Assembly (NCBI GenBank): GCA_963728875.1
Contig: CAVSLJ010000004.1
Span: 124,001-188,000, forward strand
DNA length: 64,000 bases
DNA from: DASUPK01 sp963728875
GTDB taxonomy: Bacteria > Actinomycetota > Thermoleophilia > Solirubrobacterales > 70-9
Direction of reading: 5' to 3'
The notes under the pieces were generated by a model. The model was not told the origin of the DNA. It made no database searches and saw only the letters and a list, made by a program, of their open reading frames with translations. The position numbers and the translations under genes are program-made. This document shows positions 16,739-25,036 of the stretch, piece after piece (position 1 is the stretch's first letter; the number at the start of each line of letters is the position of its first letter).

Positions 16739-17037
16739 GGCGTCACCACCGTCTCGCAGTCGTAGACGCCGTCCTCGGATCGGTCCACGTAGACCGTGTC
16801 GTTCCCGGCGCCGCAGTCGACCGTGTCCGGGCCCCCGTCCCGCGCGTGGATGACGTCGTCACCTGAGGTCGCACTGATCGCGTCATACGTCGGTGTGCCG
16901 TAGATCGTCTGGGCCACCACCACCGCCCCGGCGGCAAGCGCGATCGCCGCGATCACGGCGACCGCCAGGATCAGCGCCCTGCCGCGATCGAGTGCACGGC
17001 GCCCCCCGGCGCCGGAGATTCTGCGCGTGCCCCTCAA
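16735..17037 (-). CDS. Short membrane-anchored protein with RTX-like Ca-binding repeats
   Basis: This 100-residue protein has a basic N-terminus and one transmembrane segment (about 22-43, ILAVAVIAAIALAAGAVVVA). A compact outer part contains 'SGDDVIHARDGGPDTVDCGA' and 'GNDTVYVDRSED'. The G-x-D-x-hydrophobic pattern is that of haemolysin-type calcium-binding repeats, here only about two to three units plus two cysteines. It overlaps the phospholipase C-like gene by ATGA, so the two are translationally coupled. It may be a small calcium-dependent partner or anchor of the exported phosphoesterases; this is inference from gene order. Confidence 0.7.
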   Translation of the reverse strand: MRGTRRISGAGGRRALDRGRALILAVAVIAAIALAAGAVVVAQTIYGTPTYDAISATSGDDVIHARDGGPDTVDCGAGNDTVYVDRSEDGVYDCETVVTP

Positions 17038-17095
17038 GCCAGGCGAATATATCCCGCACGCCCAGGCGGTGCGTCAATTCCCTGTGAATGAACGG

Positions 17096-18154
17096 CTAGC
17101 TCAGGCCGGCGCCGGCCGGAACGCGTACGAGATCGCGCTCGTGCAGCAACTCAGCGACCTGGACGGCGTTGGTGGCCGCGCCCTTGCGGAGGTTGTCGCC
17201 GACGACCCAGAGGTTGAGGCAGCGCTCGTGCGAGGGGTCGCGGCGGATCCGGCCCACCAGGACCTCGTCCTGCCCGGCCGCGGCGATCGGCAGCGGGTAG
17301 ATGCCGGCTCCCGGGTCGTCGAGCACGATCAGGCCGGGGAACTCGGAGAGCAGGTCGCGGCACTCCTCAGGCGAGAGGTCCTTGGTGGTCTGAACGTTCA
17401 CCGACTCCGAGTGCCCGGTGACCACCGGCACCCGCACGCAGGTGGCGGAGATCCCGACCTGCTCCGAGAGCCCGAGGATCTTCCGGGTCTCGTCCATCAC
17501 CTTGCGCTCCTCGGTCGTGTAGTCGTCGCCGTCCTTGAAGTTCTCCACCTGTGGCAGCACGTTGAAGGCGACCTGGTGCGGATACACCTGGGGCGGGCTG
17601 ATCCTGTCCCCATCGAGGACCGCCTGCGACTCGGCGCGAAGCTCCTCGATCGCCTTGCGGCCCGTTCCGGAGACCGACTGATAGGTGGAGACGATCAGCC
17701 GCTCGATCCCCGCCGCGTCCAGGATCGGCTTGAGCGCGACCATCAGTTGCATCGTCGTGCAGTTCGGGTTGGCGACCAGCCCGTTGTGGTCGGCGACCGC
17801 GTCGTCGTTGACGCCCGCGACGACCAATGGGACGTCCTCGTGCATGCGCCAGAAGCTGGTGTTGTCGACGATGACCGCCCCTGCCTCGATCCACTTCGGC
17901 GCCCACGCCGAGCTCACCTTGCCGCCCGCCGAGGAGAGGATCAGGTCGAGACCCTGGATCGACTCCTCGGTGAGCTCCTGGACATCGAGCTTGTTTCCCG
18001 CGAAGTCCACCTTGCTGCCGGCGGAGCGGGCCGATGCGAGCGGCCTGACCTCGGCCGCCGGGAACTTCCGCTCGGCGAGCACCTCGAGAATCGTCGAGCC
18101 GACGGCACCGGTGGCACCGGCGACCCCGACTCGGTATTCGCCGCTGGGACTCAT
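17096..18154 (-). CDS. asd: Aspartate-semialdehyde dehydrogenase
   Basis: This NADPH-dependent enzyme reduces aspartyl phosphate to aspartate semialdehyde, the branch point to lysine/diaminopimelate, threonine and methionine. It has 352 residues from ATG 18154. It has 'VAGATGAVGSTILEVL' (NADP loop), 'SSAGGKVS', the active-site cysteine in 'ANPNCTTMQLM', and the late 'RVPVVTGHSESV' and 'GRIRRD' motifs. A TTG two codons earlier is possible, but TACCCT (minus strand, 18166-18161) lies 6 nt before the ATG. It follows the aspartokinase by 21 bp, an arrangement common in actinobacteria (ask-asd). Confidence 0.93.
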   Translation of the reverse strand: MSPSGEYRVGVAGATGAVGSTILEVLAERKFPAAEVRPLASARSAGSKVDFAGNKLDVQELTEESIQGLDLILSSAGGKVSSAWAPKWIEAGAVIVDNTSFWRMHEDVPLVVAGVNDDAVADHNGLVANPNCTTMQLMVALKPILDAAGIERLIVSTYQSVSGTGRKAIEELRAESQAVLDGDRISPPQVYPHQVAFNVLPQVENFKDGDDYTTEERKVMDETRKILGLSEQVGISATCVRVPVVTGHSESVNVQTTKDLSPEECRDLLSEFPGLIVLDDPGAGIYPLPIAAAGQDEVLVGRIRRDPSHERCLNLWVVGDNLRKGAATNAVQVAELLHERDLVRVPAGAGLS

Positions 18155-18175
18155 GCCCAAAGGGTACGGATCAGT

Positions 18176-19468
18176 TCAGCCGCTGACGGTCGGGCGGTGC
18201 TCGGGACCGGTCGGATCCTCTTCGTGGATCGCGTCCTCACCGAGCTCGAAGGCATCGTGAAGCGCCTCGACCGCCTGGGGCACCGAGTCGGCCCGGATCA
18301 CGCAGGAGATCTTGATCGGCGAGGTGGAGATCATCTCGATGTTGATCTTGTTCTCGCCGAGCACGCGAAAGACCTGGGCGGCGACGCCTGGGTGGCTGCG
18401 CATTCCCGCGCCGACGATCGAGACCTTCCCCATGTTCTTGTCGCTCTCGATGCCGATCTCGGAATCCTCGATTCGAATCGCCTCCTCGGCCGCCTCGAGC
18501 TCATCTGCCTCCACGGTGAACGAGAGGTCCGCCCCGCCGTCGTGGGAGACCGGCTCGTTCTGGATGATCATGTCGACGTTGATGTTGGCGTCGGCGAGGG
18601 CTCCGAAGATGCGGCCAGCAACGCCCGGCTCGTCGGGCACGCCGGTGAGCGTGACGCGAGCCTCGTCGGTCGAGTGGGTGACTGCTGTTACCGAAGGCTG
18701 TTCCATGGTCTCCTGCTCCGAGACGACGAGGGTACCTGGGGCGTCCTTGGTTGAGCTTCGACAGTGGATCCGCACGCCGTGGTTGCGCCCGTACTCCACC
18801 GCCCGGAGCTGCAGGACCCGGGCGCCCGAAGAGGCCATCTCCAACATCTCCTCGTACGAAACAACGGGCAGCTTGCGAGCGTCGGAGACGATCCGGGGAT
18901 CGGCGGTGAATACGCCATCGACGTCCGTGTAGATCTCGCAGACCTCGCCGCCGAGCGCCGCCGCCAGCGCTACGGCCGTCGTGTCGGAGCCGCCGCGGCC
19001 GAGCGTAGTGACGTCGTGGCTGTCGGTGGAGACCCCCTGGAAGCCGGCTACCAGGACGATCGAGTCTTCCTCGAGCGCCTTCAGGATCCGATCGGCGCGG
19101 ACATCGATGATCCGCGCCTTGGTGTGCGACGAGTCGGTGACGATGCCCGCCTGCGACCCGGTCAGCGAGATCGCGCGATGGCCGAGGTCGTTGATCGCCA
19201 TCGCGCAGAGGGCGCAGGACTCCCGCTCGCCGATCGAGAGCAGCATGTCCATCTCGCGCGGATCAGGTCGCGGCGAGATCTCCCGCGCGGCCTCGAGCAG
19301 CCGGTCGGTGGTCTTGCCGCGCGCCGACAGCACGGCCACCACCTGATGGCCCTGGTCGCGGGCCGCGACGATCCGCTTTGCGGCGCGCTTGAGCTCCTCG
19401 GTCCCCGCGACCGAGGTGCCGCCGAACTTCATCACCACGATTCCGTCTGTCTTCTGCTCCGTGGCCAT
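18176..19468 (-). CDS. lysC: Aspartate kinase with tandem ACT domains
   Basis: This 430-residue enzyme phosphorylates aspartate in the first step of the aspartate amino-acid pathway. The N-terminal kinase core begins 'VVMKFGGTSVAG' and has 'GFQGVSTDSHDVTTLGRGGS' and 'EIYTDVDGVFTADPR'. From about residue 265 two ACT domains follow ('VTLTGVPDEPGVAGRIFGAL' and 'VSIVGAGMRSHPGVAAQVF'), which normally bind lysine and threonine for feedback control. An internal start (18706) probably yields the separate regulatory beta subunit. The first ATG lies 9 nt from TATGCT (minus strand, 19483-19478). Divergent to the ABC exporter. Confidence 0.94.
   Translation of the reverse strand: MATEQKTDGIVVMKFGGTSVAGTEELKRAAKRIVAARDQGHQVVAVLSARGKTTDRLLEAAREISPRPDPREMDMLLSIGERESCALCAMAINDLGHRAISLTGSQAGIVTDSSHTKARIIDVRADRILKALEEDSIVLVAGFQGVSTDSHDVTTLGRGGSDTTAVALAAALGGEVCEIYTDVDGVFTADPRIVSDARKLPVVSYEEMLEMASSGARVLQLRAVEYGRNHGVRIHCRSSTKDAPGTLVVSEQETMEQPSVTAVTHSTDEARVTLTGVPDEPGVAGRIFGALADANINVDMIIQNEPVSHDGGADLSFTVEADELEAAEEAIRIEDSEIGIESDKNMGKVSIVGAGMRSHPGVAAQVFRVLGENKINIEMISTSPIKISCVIRADSVPQAVEALHDAFELGEDAIHEEDPTGPEHRPTVSG
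18704..18714 (-). promoter_or_regulatory. Internal ribosome-binding site and start for aspartokinase beta subunit
   Basis: Within lysC, an AGGAG (18714-18710, minus strand) precedes an in-frame ATG at 18706-18704 that opens MEQPSVTAVTHSTDEARVT, just before the first ACT domain. The product would be 176 residues (18176-18706). Alpha2-beta2 aspartokinases of Corynebacterium and Bacillus use exactly such an in-frame internal start; here it is predicted only from sequence. Confidence 0.65.
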
Positions 19469-19506
19469 CGAGCCCCGAGCATAGGCGAGCTTTAACCCTC
19501 ACCCAC

Positions 19507-19512
19507 TAAGAT
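19507..19512 (+). promoter_or_regulatory. Putative -10 box of the ABC exporter operon
   Basis: TAAGAT lies 9 nt before the ATG at 19522, again without a Shine-Dalgarno sequence. It shares a short intergenic region with the minus-strand lysC promoter box (TATGCT, 19483-19478). Confidence 0.4.
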
Positions 19513-19521
19513 CGCAACCGG

Positions 19522-20445
19522 ATGGCGCAGGACGCTGCGATTCACGTCTCCGGCCTGCACAAGTCCTACGGCGAACACGAGGCGGTCAGGGGGATCGACT
19601 TCGAAGTCGGGAAGGGCGAAGTGTTCGGCTTCCTCGGCCCCAACGGGGCCGGCAAGACGACGACCGTCGAGATCCTCGAGGGCTACCGGGAGCGAACGGC
19701 CGGAGAGGTCTCCGTGCTGGGCATCGATCCGATCCGCGCCACCCGCGAGTGGCGAGCCCGGATCGGCCTGGTTCTCCAGGAATGCGAGCTCAACCCGCTG
19801 CTCACTGTCACCGAGACGATGGATCTGTACTCGAGCTTCTTTCCGAATCCCCGCCCGGTCGACGAGACCCTCGACCTGGTGGGTCTGGGCACCAGGTGGG
19901 ATGCACGGGTCGGCTCGCTGTCAGGCGGACAGCAGCGGCGGCTGGATGTCGGCGTCGGAATCGTCGGGGATCCGGAGCTGCTCTTCCTGGATGAGCCGAC
20001 CACCGGCTTCGATCCGACGGCCCGGCGGGACGCCTGGAACATGATCGAGGGGCTGAAGGACCTGGGCACGACGATCGTGCTCACGACCCACTACATGGAG
20101 GAGGCCCAGCACCTCGCCGACCGCGTCGTGATCCTGCGCGAAGGGCAGATCGTCGCCGAGGGAGAGCCGGAGACGCTGGGCGACCAGCTCGGGCGGGAGA
20201 CGATGATCCGGTTCCGGACCTTCAACGGCGTCGCCGACAAGGCCGCGGATGCGATCGGCCGCGAGGCCGTCGTCTCGGGCAACCAGGCGACGATCGCGAG
20301 CACCGAGCCTCAGCGCGACCTCTATCGCCTGCTCGCCTGGGCCGAGGGCGAGGGAATCACGCTGCCGGACCTCGAGGTCAGACGGCCCAGCCTGGAGGAC
20401 GTCTTCCTCGAGGTCACCTCCGATCAGGGGACGAACGGCCGATGA
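19522..20445 (+). CDS. ABC transporter ATP-binding protein (drug/lipid exporter type)
   Basis: This 307-residue ATPase has Walker A GPNGAGKTT (about residues 39-47), the Q-loop 'LVLQECELNPLLTVTET', signature 'SLSGGQQRRLDVG', Walker B 'LLFLDEPTTGFD' and H-loop 'VLTTHYMEEA'. This is the DrrA/ABC-2 ATPase type, with a C-terminal extension after residue 220 containing a 'RPSLEDVFLEVT' end. It powers the permease encoded next, with which it overlaps by 4 nt. Substrate unknown; DrrA-like pairs export drugs, polyketides or lipids. Confidence 0.92.
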   Translation: MAQDAAIHVSGLHKSYGEHEAVRGIDFEVGKGEVFGFLGPNGAGKTTTVEILEGYRERTAGEVSVLGIDPIRATREWRARIGLVLQECELNPLLTVTETMDLYSSFFPNPRPVDETLDLVGLGTRWDARVGSLSGGQQRRLDVGVGIVGDPELLFLDEPTTGFDPTARRDAWNMIEGLKDLGTTIVLTTHYMEEAQHLADRVVILREGQIVAEGEPETLGDQLGRETMIRFRTFNGVADKAADAIGREAVVSGNQATIASTEPQRDLYRLLAWAEGEGITLPDLEVRRPSLEDVFLEVTSDQGTNGR

Positions 20446-21242
20446 ACGACCTGCGACTGGTCCTGATCCAGACGAAGTACGCGCTGATCGCCACGCTCCG
20501 CACCCCGCGGGCGATGCTGTTCGGCGCGCTCTTCCCTCTCATCTTCCTGCTCCTCTTCAACTCCCTCTTCACCAACGGCGGGCCGCAGACGACGACCGTC
20601 GACGGTCACACGATCGACGTCCACGCCTACTTCACGGCGGGGCTGATCGCCTACGCGCTGGCGCTCTCCTGCTTCAGCACTCCGCTGATGGCCCTGGTCA
20701 GCCAGCGCGAGCGGGGCCAGCTCAAGCGCCAGCGGGGCATGCCGGCGCCGGTCTGGACGTTCGTGACCTCCCAGGTGCTCCGCTCGGTCGCCTTCGCCCT
20801 GACGGTGGGCGGGATCATGATCGCGATCGGGATCATCTTCTACGGCGTTCACCTCCCGGCGCGGACGATCCCCGGCTTCGTCATCTGCCTGGCCCTTGGG
20901 ACCGCGACGCTGTCCGCACTTGGGATCGCGGCAACCTCGCTCGCCAAGAACGAGGACAGCGCTCAGCCGATCGGGGCGTTCACGGTGGTGATGCTCTCCT
21001 TCGTCTCCGGGATCTTCATCGCGCTCGACTCCCTTCCCAGCTTCCTTCAGGAGGTCGGTCGGCTCTTCCCGCTCTACCACGTCGCCCAGGGCCTGCAGTC
21101 GACGGTCGCCCAGAATCCGAGCGGGATCGGCCTCTCCGCGAGCGACGCCGCCGCCCTCGTCATCTGGGGCCTCGCGGGCATCTGGGTCGCCACCCGGCGG
21201 TTCAAGTGGGAGCCGCAGGGTCGCGCCGCCGAAGCGGCGTGA
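20442..21242 (+). CDS. ABC-2 type transporter permease
   Basis: This 266-residue protein has six hydrophobic segments and the ABC2_membrane arrangement: an N-terminal span, a loop with 'RERGQLKRQRGMPAPVWTFV' (coupling region after the second span), and a final span ending in a WVATRRFKWEP tail. It overlaps the ATPase gene by ATGA, so the two are translated together and form one exporter. It is followed by PadR and MMPL genes, which suggests a small efflux locus. Confidence 0.88.
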   Translation: MNDLRLVLIQTKYALIATLRTPRAMLFGALFPLIFLLLFNSLFTNGGPQTTTVDGHTIDVHAYFTAGLIAYALALSCFSTPLMALVSQRERGQLKRQRGMPAPVWTFVTSQVLRSVAFALTVGGIMIAIGIIFYGVHLPARTIPGFVICLALGTATLSALGIAATSLAKNEDSAQPIGAFTVVMLSFVSGIFIALDSLPSFLQEVGRLFPLYHVAQGLQSTVAQNPSGIGLSASDAAALVIWGLAGIWVATRRFKWEPQGRAAEAA

Positions 21243-21259
21243 TCGACGTCACACACGCT

Positions 21260-21280
21260 GATATATCGGATTGATATATC
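21260..21280. promoter_or_regulatory. Twin palindromic operator upstream of padR-type gene
   Basis: The 8-bp palindrome GATATATC occurs twice, at 21260-21267 and 21273-21280, with identical phase 13 bp apart. It is conspicuously AT-rich in a GC-rich genome and lies 8 bp before the PadR start codon. PadR-family regulators usually bind AT-rich palindromes in their own promoters, so this is a likely autoregulatory operator. The TATATC boxes may double as -10 elements. Confidence 0.65.
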
Positions 21281-21288
21281 TAGTGGCG

Positions 21289-21873
21289 ATGGAACTGAGC
21301 GCCACCGCCAAGGTCATTCTCGGGATGCTGGCCGCCCAGCCGCGGTCCGGCTACGAGATCAAGCAGCTCGTCGACAACTCGGCCCGCTTCTTCTGGGCGG
21401 CGAGCTACGGGCAGATCTATCCGGAGCTCAAGAAGCTCGAGAAGGAGGGATTGATCTCCGGTGATGACTCCTCGCAGGGCGCTCGCCAGCGAACGACGTT
21501 CAAGCTCACCGCCGCCGGCAGGCGCTCGGCGCGCGAGTGGATGGCGCAGCCTCCGGAGGTCCTGGAGACTCGGGACGAGGGCCTGCTGAAGCTCTTCTTC
21601 AGCGGCTCCATCGAGCCGGGCCGGGCCGCGGAGATCGCCCGCGAGCGGGCCGCCATCTCCCGCACGAAGGCAGCGGAGCTGCGCGCGATCTGGGAGACAG
21701 TTGACCAGAAGGGCGAGCCCGACGGGCCCACGGCCGAGCCGGACCTCGGCTCGATGACGGTCCTCCGGTACGGAATCGAGATGAGCGAATGGGCGGCCGA
21801 GTTCTTCGAGCGTGCCGCCGACGATCTGGAACGCGTGAGATCCGGGGCGATCAGCGCCACCGGCGGGAGGTAG
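21289..21873 (+). CDS. PadR family transcriptional regulator
   Basis: This 194-residue protein has an N-terminal winged helix: 'ILGMLAAQPRSGYEIKQLV' followed by 'SYGQIYPELKKLEKEGLI', then the wing 'RQRTTFKLTAAGRRSAREWM'. The C-terminal half (from about 90) is the alpha-helical Vir_reg dimerisation domain of larger PadR proteins. Start ATG 21289 is preferred to a TTG 18 bp upstream, which lies within the operator. It precedes the MMPL gene by 2 bp. PadR proteins commonly repress efflux genes and release on binding a ligand, so control of the adjacent transporter(s) is likely. Confidence 0.9.
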   Translation: MELSATAKVILGMLAAQPRSGYEIKQLVDNSARFFWAASYGQIYPELKKLEKEGLISGDDSSQGARQRTTFKLTAAGRRSAREWMAQPPEVLETRDEGLLKLFFSGSIEPGRAAEIARERAAISRTKAAELRAIWETVDQKGEPDGPTAEPDLGSMTVLRYGIEMSEWAAEFFERAADDLERVRSGAISATGGR

Positions 21874-21875
21874 GA

Positions 21876-24027
21876 ATGTTCAACGCACTCGCATCGCTTG
21901 CCCAGGGTCACGCCAAGCGGACCGTGATCTTCGCCGCCGTGTTCTTCGTCGTGGCCGGCGCGCTCGGAGGTGGTGTCGCCGGCAAGCTCGCGCCCTACGG
22001 AGCGGACGATCCGTCGACCGAGAGTGTCCGGGCAACCGACCGCCTGCAGGACGACGGCTACCGCGATCCGAGCGTGATCGTTCTGCTCCAGGACACCGTG
22101 CCGACCACGCCGGCCGGGCAGCAGAAGATGCGGCGCATCGAGCAGCAGCTGCGTGCGAATCCCGAGGTCGCGCGCGTCACCGGATACCTCGACACCGCCA
22201 GCCACGACTTCATCTCCGGAGCGGGCAACGCGACCTATATCGCAGTCAGCCTCAAGGCCACCGGCGACAAGGAACAGCAGGACGCCGCCAAGGAGATCGC
22301 CGCCGAGCTCGACGGGCAACCGGGCGTCTCCGTTGGCGGCTTCGCCCTCGCCGAGGAGCAGGTCAACAAGCAGGTGGAGAAGGACCTGCGAATGGCCGAG
22401 ATGCTCGCCTTCCCCATCCTCTTCCTGCTCTCGCTGATCTTCTTCCGGAGCGCCGTCGCCGCGCTCCTGCCCCTGCTGATCGGCGGGCTGGCGATCGTCG
22501 GCACCTTCCTGCTTCTGCAGCTGGCGAACGAGGCCGTGTCGGTCTCGATCTTCGCCATCAACCTGACCACGGGGCTCGGCCTCGGATTGGCGATCGACTA
22601 CAGCCTGTTCGTCGTCTCGCGCTACCGGGAGGAGATCGCCAAGTTCGGCCCCGGCGCCGAGGCGATGAAGCGAACGATGAACACCGCGGGCCGAACGGTC
22701 CTGTTCTCCTCGATCACGGTCGCGGTCGCGCTGGCCTCGCTGATGGTCTTCCCCCAGCGCTTCCTCTACTCGATGGGAATCGGCGGGGCCCTGGTCGCGC
22801 TTCTCGCCTCGTTCATCGCGCTGACGGTCCTGCCGGCCGTCCTCACCTTGCTCGGCAACCGCGTCAACGCCGGGGCGCCGAGCTTCCTGCAGCGGCGCGC
22901 CGAGCGTGACGCCACCGAGACCGAGTCGGGCTTCTGGTACCGGCTCTCGCGCTTCGTCATGCGCCGGCCGATCGGCATCGCCACGGCGACCGCGGCCCTG
23001 CTGATCGTCCTCGGGATCCCCTTCTACTCGCTCAAGTTCACCTCGGTGGACGCCCAGGTGCTGCCCGAGAGCGCGAGCGCCCGGCAGGTCGACAACGTGA
23101 TGCGGGCGCAGTTCCCGCCCTTCCACGACACGCCTCACATCCTGCTGGTGGAGCACGCCACGCCCGCCGCGCTCAACACGATCGAGCGCGACGTGGCGTC
23201 GGTGAGGGGCATCGCGGAGGTCCAGCCGCCGCAGCGCCTCGCCAACGGCGACGCGGTGATCTCGGCGTACTCGACCGAGAGCTACATCTCCGACTCGAGC
23301 CGCAACGCGGTCAAGCAGATCCGCGACCTGCCCGTCCCCGCCGGCTCGCAGCTGCTCGTGGCGGGGCGCAGCGGCCCACTTCGTCGATCTCCAGCACAGC
23401 CTCGAGACGCATGCGCCCATCGCGCTGGCGATCGTGATCGCGGCGACCCTGATCGTCCTCTTCCTGATGACGGGATCGGTCGTGCTCCCGGTCAAGCAGC
23501 TGCTGATGAACGTGCTCAACCTGAGCGCGGTCTTCGGGATCCTGGTGTTCATCTTCCAGGACGGCCGGCTCGAGGGCCTGCTCGACTACCGCAGCCAGGG
23601 AGCGCTCGAACAGACGATGCCGATCCTGCTGTTCGCCGTCGTCTTCGGTCTCTCCACCGACTATGGGGTCTTCCTGCTCTCCCGGATCAAGGAGGCCCGC
23701 GACCACGGCGCGAGCGACTCCGAGTGCGTGGCGATCGGCCTGGAGCGGACCGGCCGGATCGTGACCGCCGCCGCGCTCCTCTTCGCGATCGCGATTGGCG
23801 CCTTCGCCACCTCGCAGATCATCTTCATCAAGGAGAACGGTGTCGGCACGGCCCTCGCGGTCCTGATCGACGCGAGCCTGATCCGGGCGCTGCTCGTCCC
23901 GTCGCTGATGGAGCTGCTCGGCCGCTGGAACTGGTGGGCGCCGAGACCGCTGCGGCGGCTGCACCACCGCTTCGGGCTGAGCGAGACCGACTACGGCGCC
24001 GCCGCTCCCCCCGACCTCTCAGCGTAA
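21876..24027 (+). CDS. MMPL/RND family transporter (one frameshift near 23,375)
   Basis: This transporter of about 716 residues has the two-fold MMPL layout. A first span (AKRTVIFAAVFFVVAGALGG) is followed by an extracytoplasmic domain, then a bundle with 'GLGLAIDYSLFVVSRYREE'. The repeat has a span at 'FVMRRPIGIATATAALLIVL', a second outer domain, and 'VFGLSTDYGVFLLSRIKEAR'. The two Asp-Tyr motifs are the proton-relay sites of MmpL proteins. The frame breaks in 'AGSQLLVAG' near 23,370-23,385 and resumes as HFVDLQHSLETHAPIALAIV one frame over; the rest is fully conserved. One extra base explains it. The gene follows PadR by 2 bp and is probably co-regulated, exporting a lipid or drug. Confidence 0.85.
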
Positions 24028-24033
24028 GCGGCC

Positions 24034-24306
24034 GTGCATATGGCGGCGAGGGCCGCGGCTATGCTGGCGATCGTGACCATCGCCACGGCCATCTTCCTGA
24101 TCGCGATCGGCGCGATCCTGCGCTACGCGATCAACGTCCACTCCGACGTGATCAACATCCAGACCATCGGTCTGATCCTGATGATCGCCGGCGGCGCCGG
24201 CCTGGCGCTGTCGCTGCTCTACGAGCTCGTGCAGCAGGGTGGGCCTAAGGACAGGGACGATGCCCCGCCGCGCGGCGGGTACGACGACCCGACCCGCCGC
24301 ATGTAG
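24034..24306 (+). CDS. Small two-span membrane protein, DUF6458-like
   Basis: This protein has up to 90 residues and two hydrophobic helices separated by a short loop: 'AIFLIAIGAILRYAI' - NVHSDVINIQTIG - 'LILMIAGGAGLALSLLYE'. It has a charged tail. This pattern matches small actinobacterial membrane proteins of the DUF6458 type, function unknown. The start is uncertain: GTG 24034, ATG 24040 and ATG 24061 are in frame, but GTG 24073 (MTIATAIFLIAIG) would best fit the usual family length. It lies 6 bp after the MMPL gene. Confidence 0.68.
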   Translation: MHMAARAAAMLAIVTIATAIFLIAIGAILRYAINVHSDVINIQTIGLILMIAGGAGLALSLLYELVQQGGPKDRDDAPPRGGYDDPTRRM

Positions 24307-24351
24307 AGCGCGAAACGCTCGCCACGCGGCAGGCCGAGTCGGCCTACTCGG

Positions 24352-24939
24352 CTAGGGCGCCGGGCAGGTGAATGTGTTGTTGGCGGGGGCTCCGCCGCTG
24401 TCGCTGTATCTGGCGTTGTACCCATCCCCCGTGCCCGCCTGCGAATCGGTGAAGTGCGTGCTGTTCGCGCTCACGTACTCGATGCTGTAGCTCGACCCAT
24501 CGTTCCCGCCGTCCTGGTGACAGACGCCGAAACCGAACGCACGGTGCGCACCGAAGTTCAGATCGGTGAAGGTCTCAGTACCGGCCGAACCGGGCGTACC
24601 GGGCGAGAACGAACTGTTCGAGATCGGGTTCGAAACCGCCCTGCCCGTGCCTCCGCTCGGGTCAAAGACGTACAGGTCGTAGTCGGTGGAGTCTCCGCCA
24701 CCCGACCAGGTCAGCGTCGCCCGAACCATCGAGATCGGGGCCGACGGGGCCGTCGTCGTCGAATTCTTCTTCTTGCACTTCTTCTTCTTCTTCGCCGAGT
24801 GCGCCTTCTTCTTCTTGCACTTCTTCTTGGCAGCCACCGCTCCCCCGCCGGAGGCGCTCGCCGTCGCGCCGACCGTCGCCACCATCAGCGCCAGCGCGGC
24901 GATCAGTGCCAAACCAATGAGCCCCTTGTTCATTCGCAT
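24352..24939 (-). CDS. Secreted protein with N-terminal K/C-rich module (paralogue A)
   Basis: This 195-residue protein has a signal peptide (residues 1-30) and, immediately after the cleavage region, a lysine block with two cysteines (AKKKCKKKKAHSAKKKKKCK). The rest is a beta-rich domain beginning 'VRATLTWSGGGDSTDYDLYV'. This resembles the bacterial pre-peptidase-like or DVU_1012-type 'W..D..D.DLyvfd' fold seen in other secreted proteins, and it has two cysteines at the end. A strong Shine-Dalgarno (AGGAGGGGAA) precedes ATG 24939, with TAGGGT further upstream. It is a tandem paralogue of the gene at 25,037-25,591. Function unknown; the K/C block suggests envelope association. Confidence 0.8.
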   Translation of the reverse strand: MRMNKGLIGLALIAALALMVATVGATASASGGGAVAAKKKCKKKKAHSAKKKKKCKKKNSTTTAPSAPISMVRATLTWSGGGDSTDYDLYVFDPSGGTGRAVSNPISNSSFSPGTPGSAGTETFTDLNFGAHRAFGFGVCHQDGGNDGSSYSIEYVSANSTHFTDSQAGTGDGYNARYSDSGGAPANNTFTCPAP

Positions 24940-25036
24940 CTAGAGATTCCCCTCCTAGGTTGACTGCGTTGACCCTATCCCAGGCTCAGGCCGGGATCTA
25001 CCCCCGGGGGGTCGCCGGCCCGCTGGCGCCCGCGAC

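Noticed and set aside
24770..24840. CTTCTTCTT-rich stretches (also near 25,440, 28,800 and 52,110) considered as microsatellites.
   Set aside because: All are lysine codons (AAG) of K/C modules or lysine clusters read on the minus strand.
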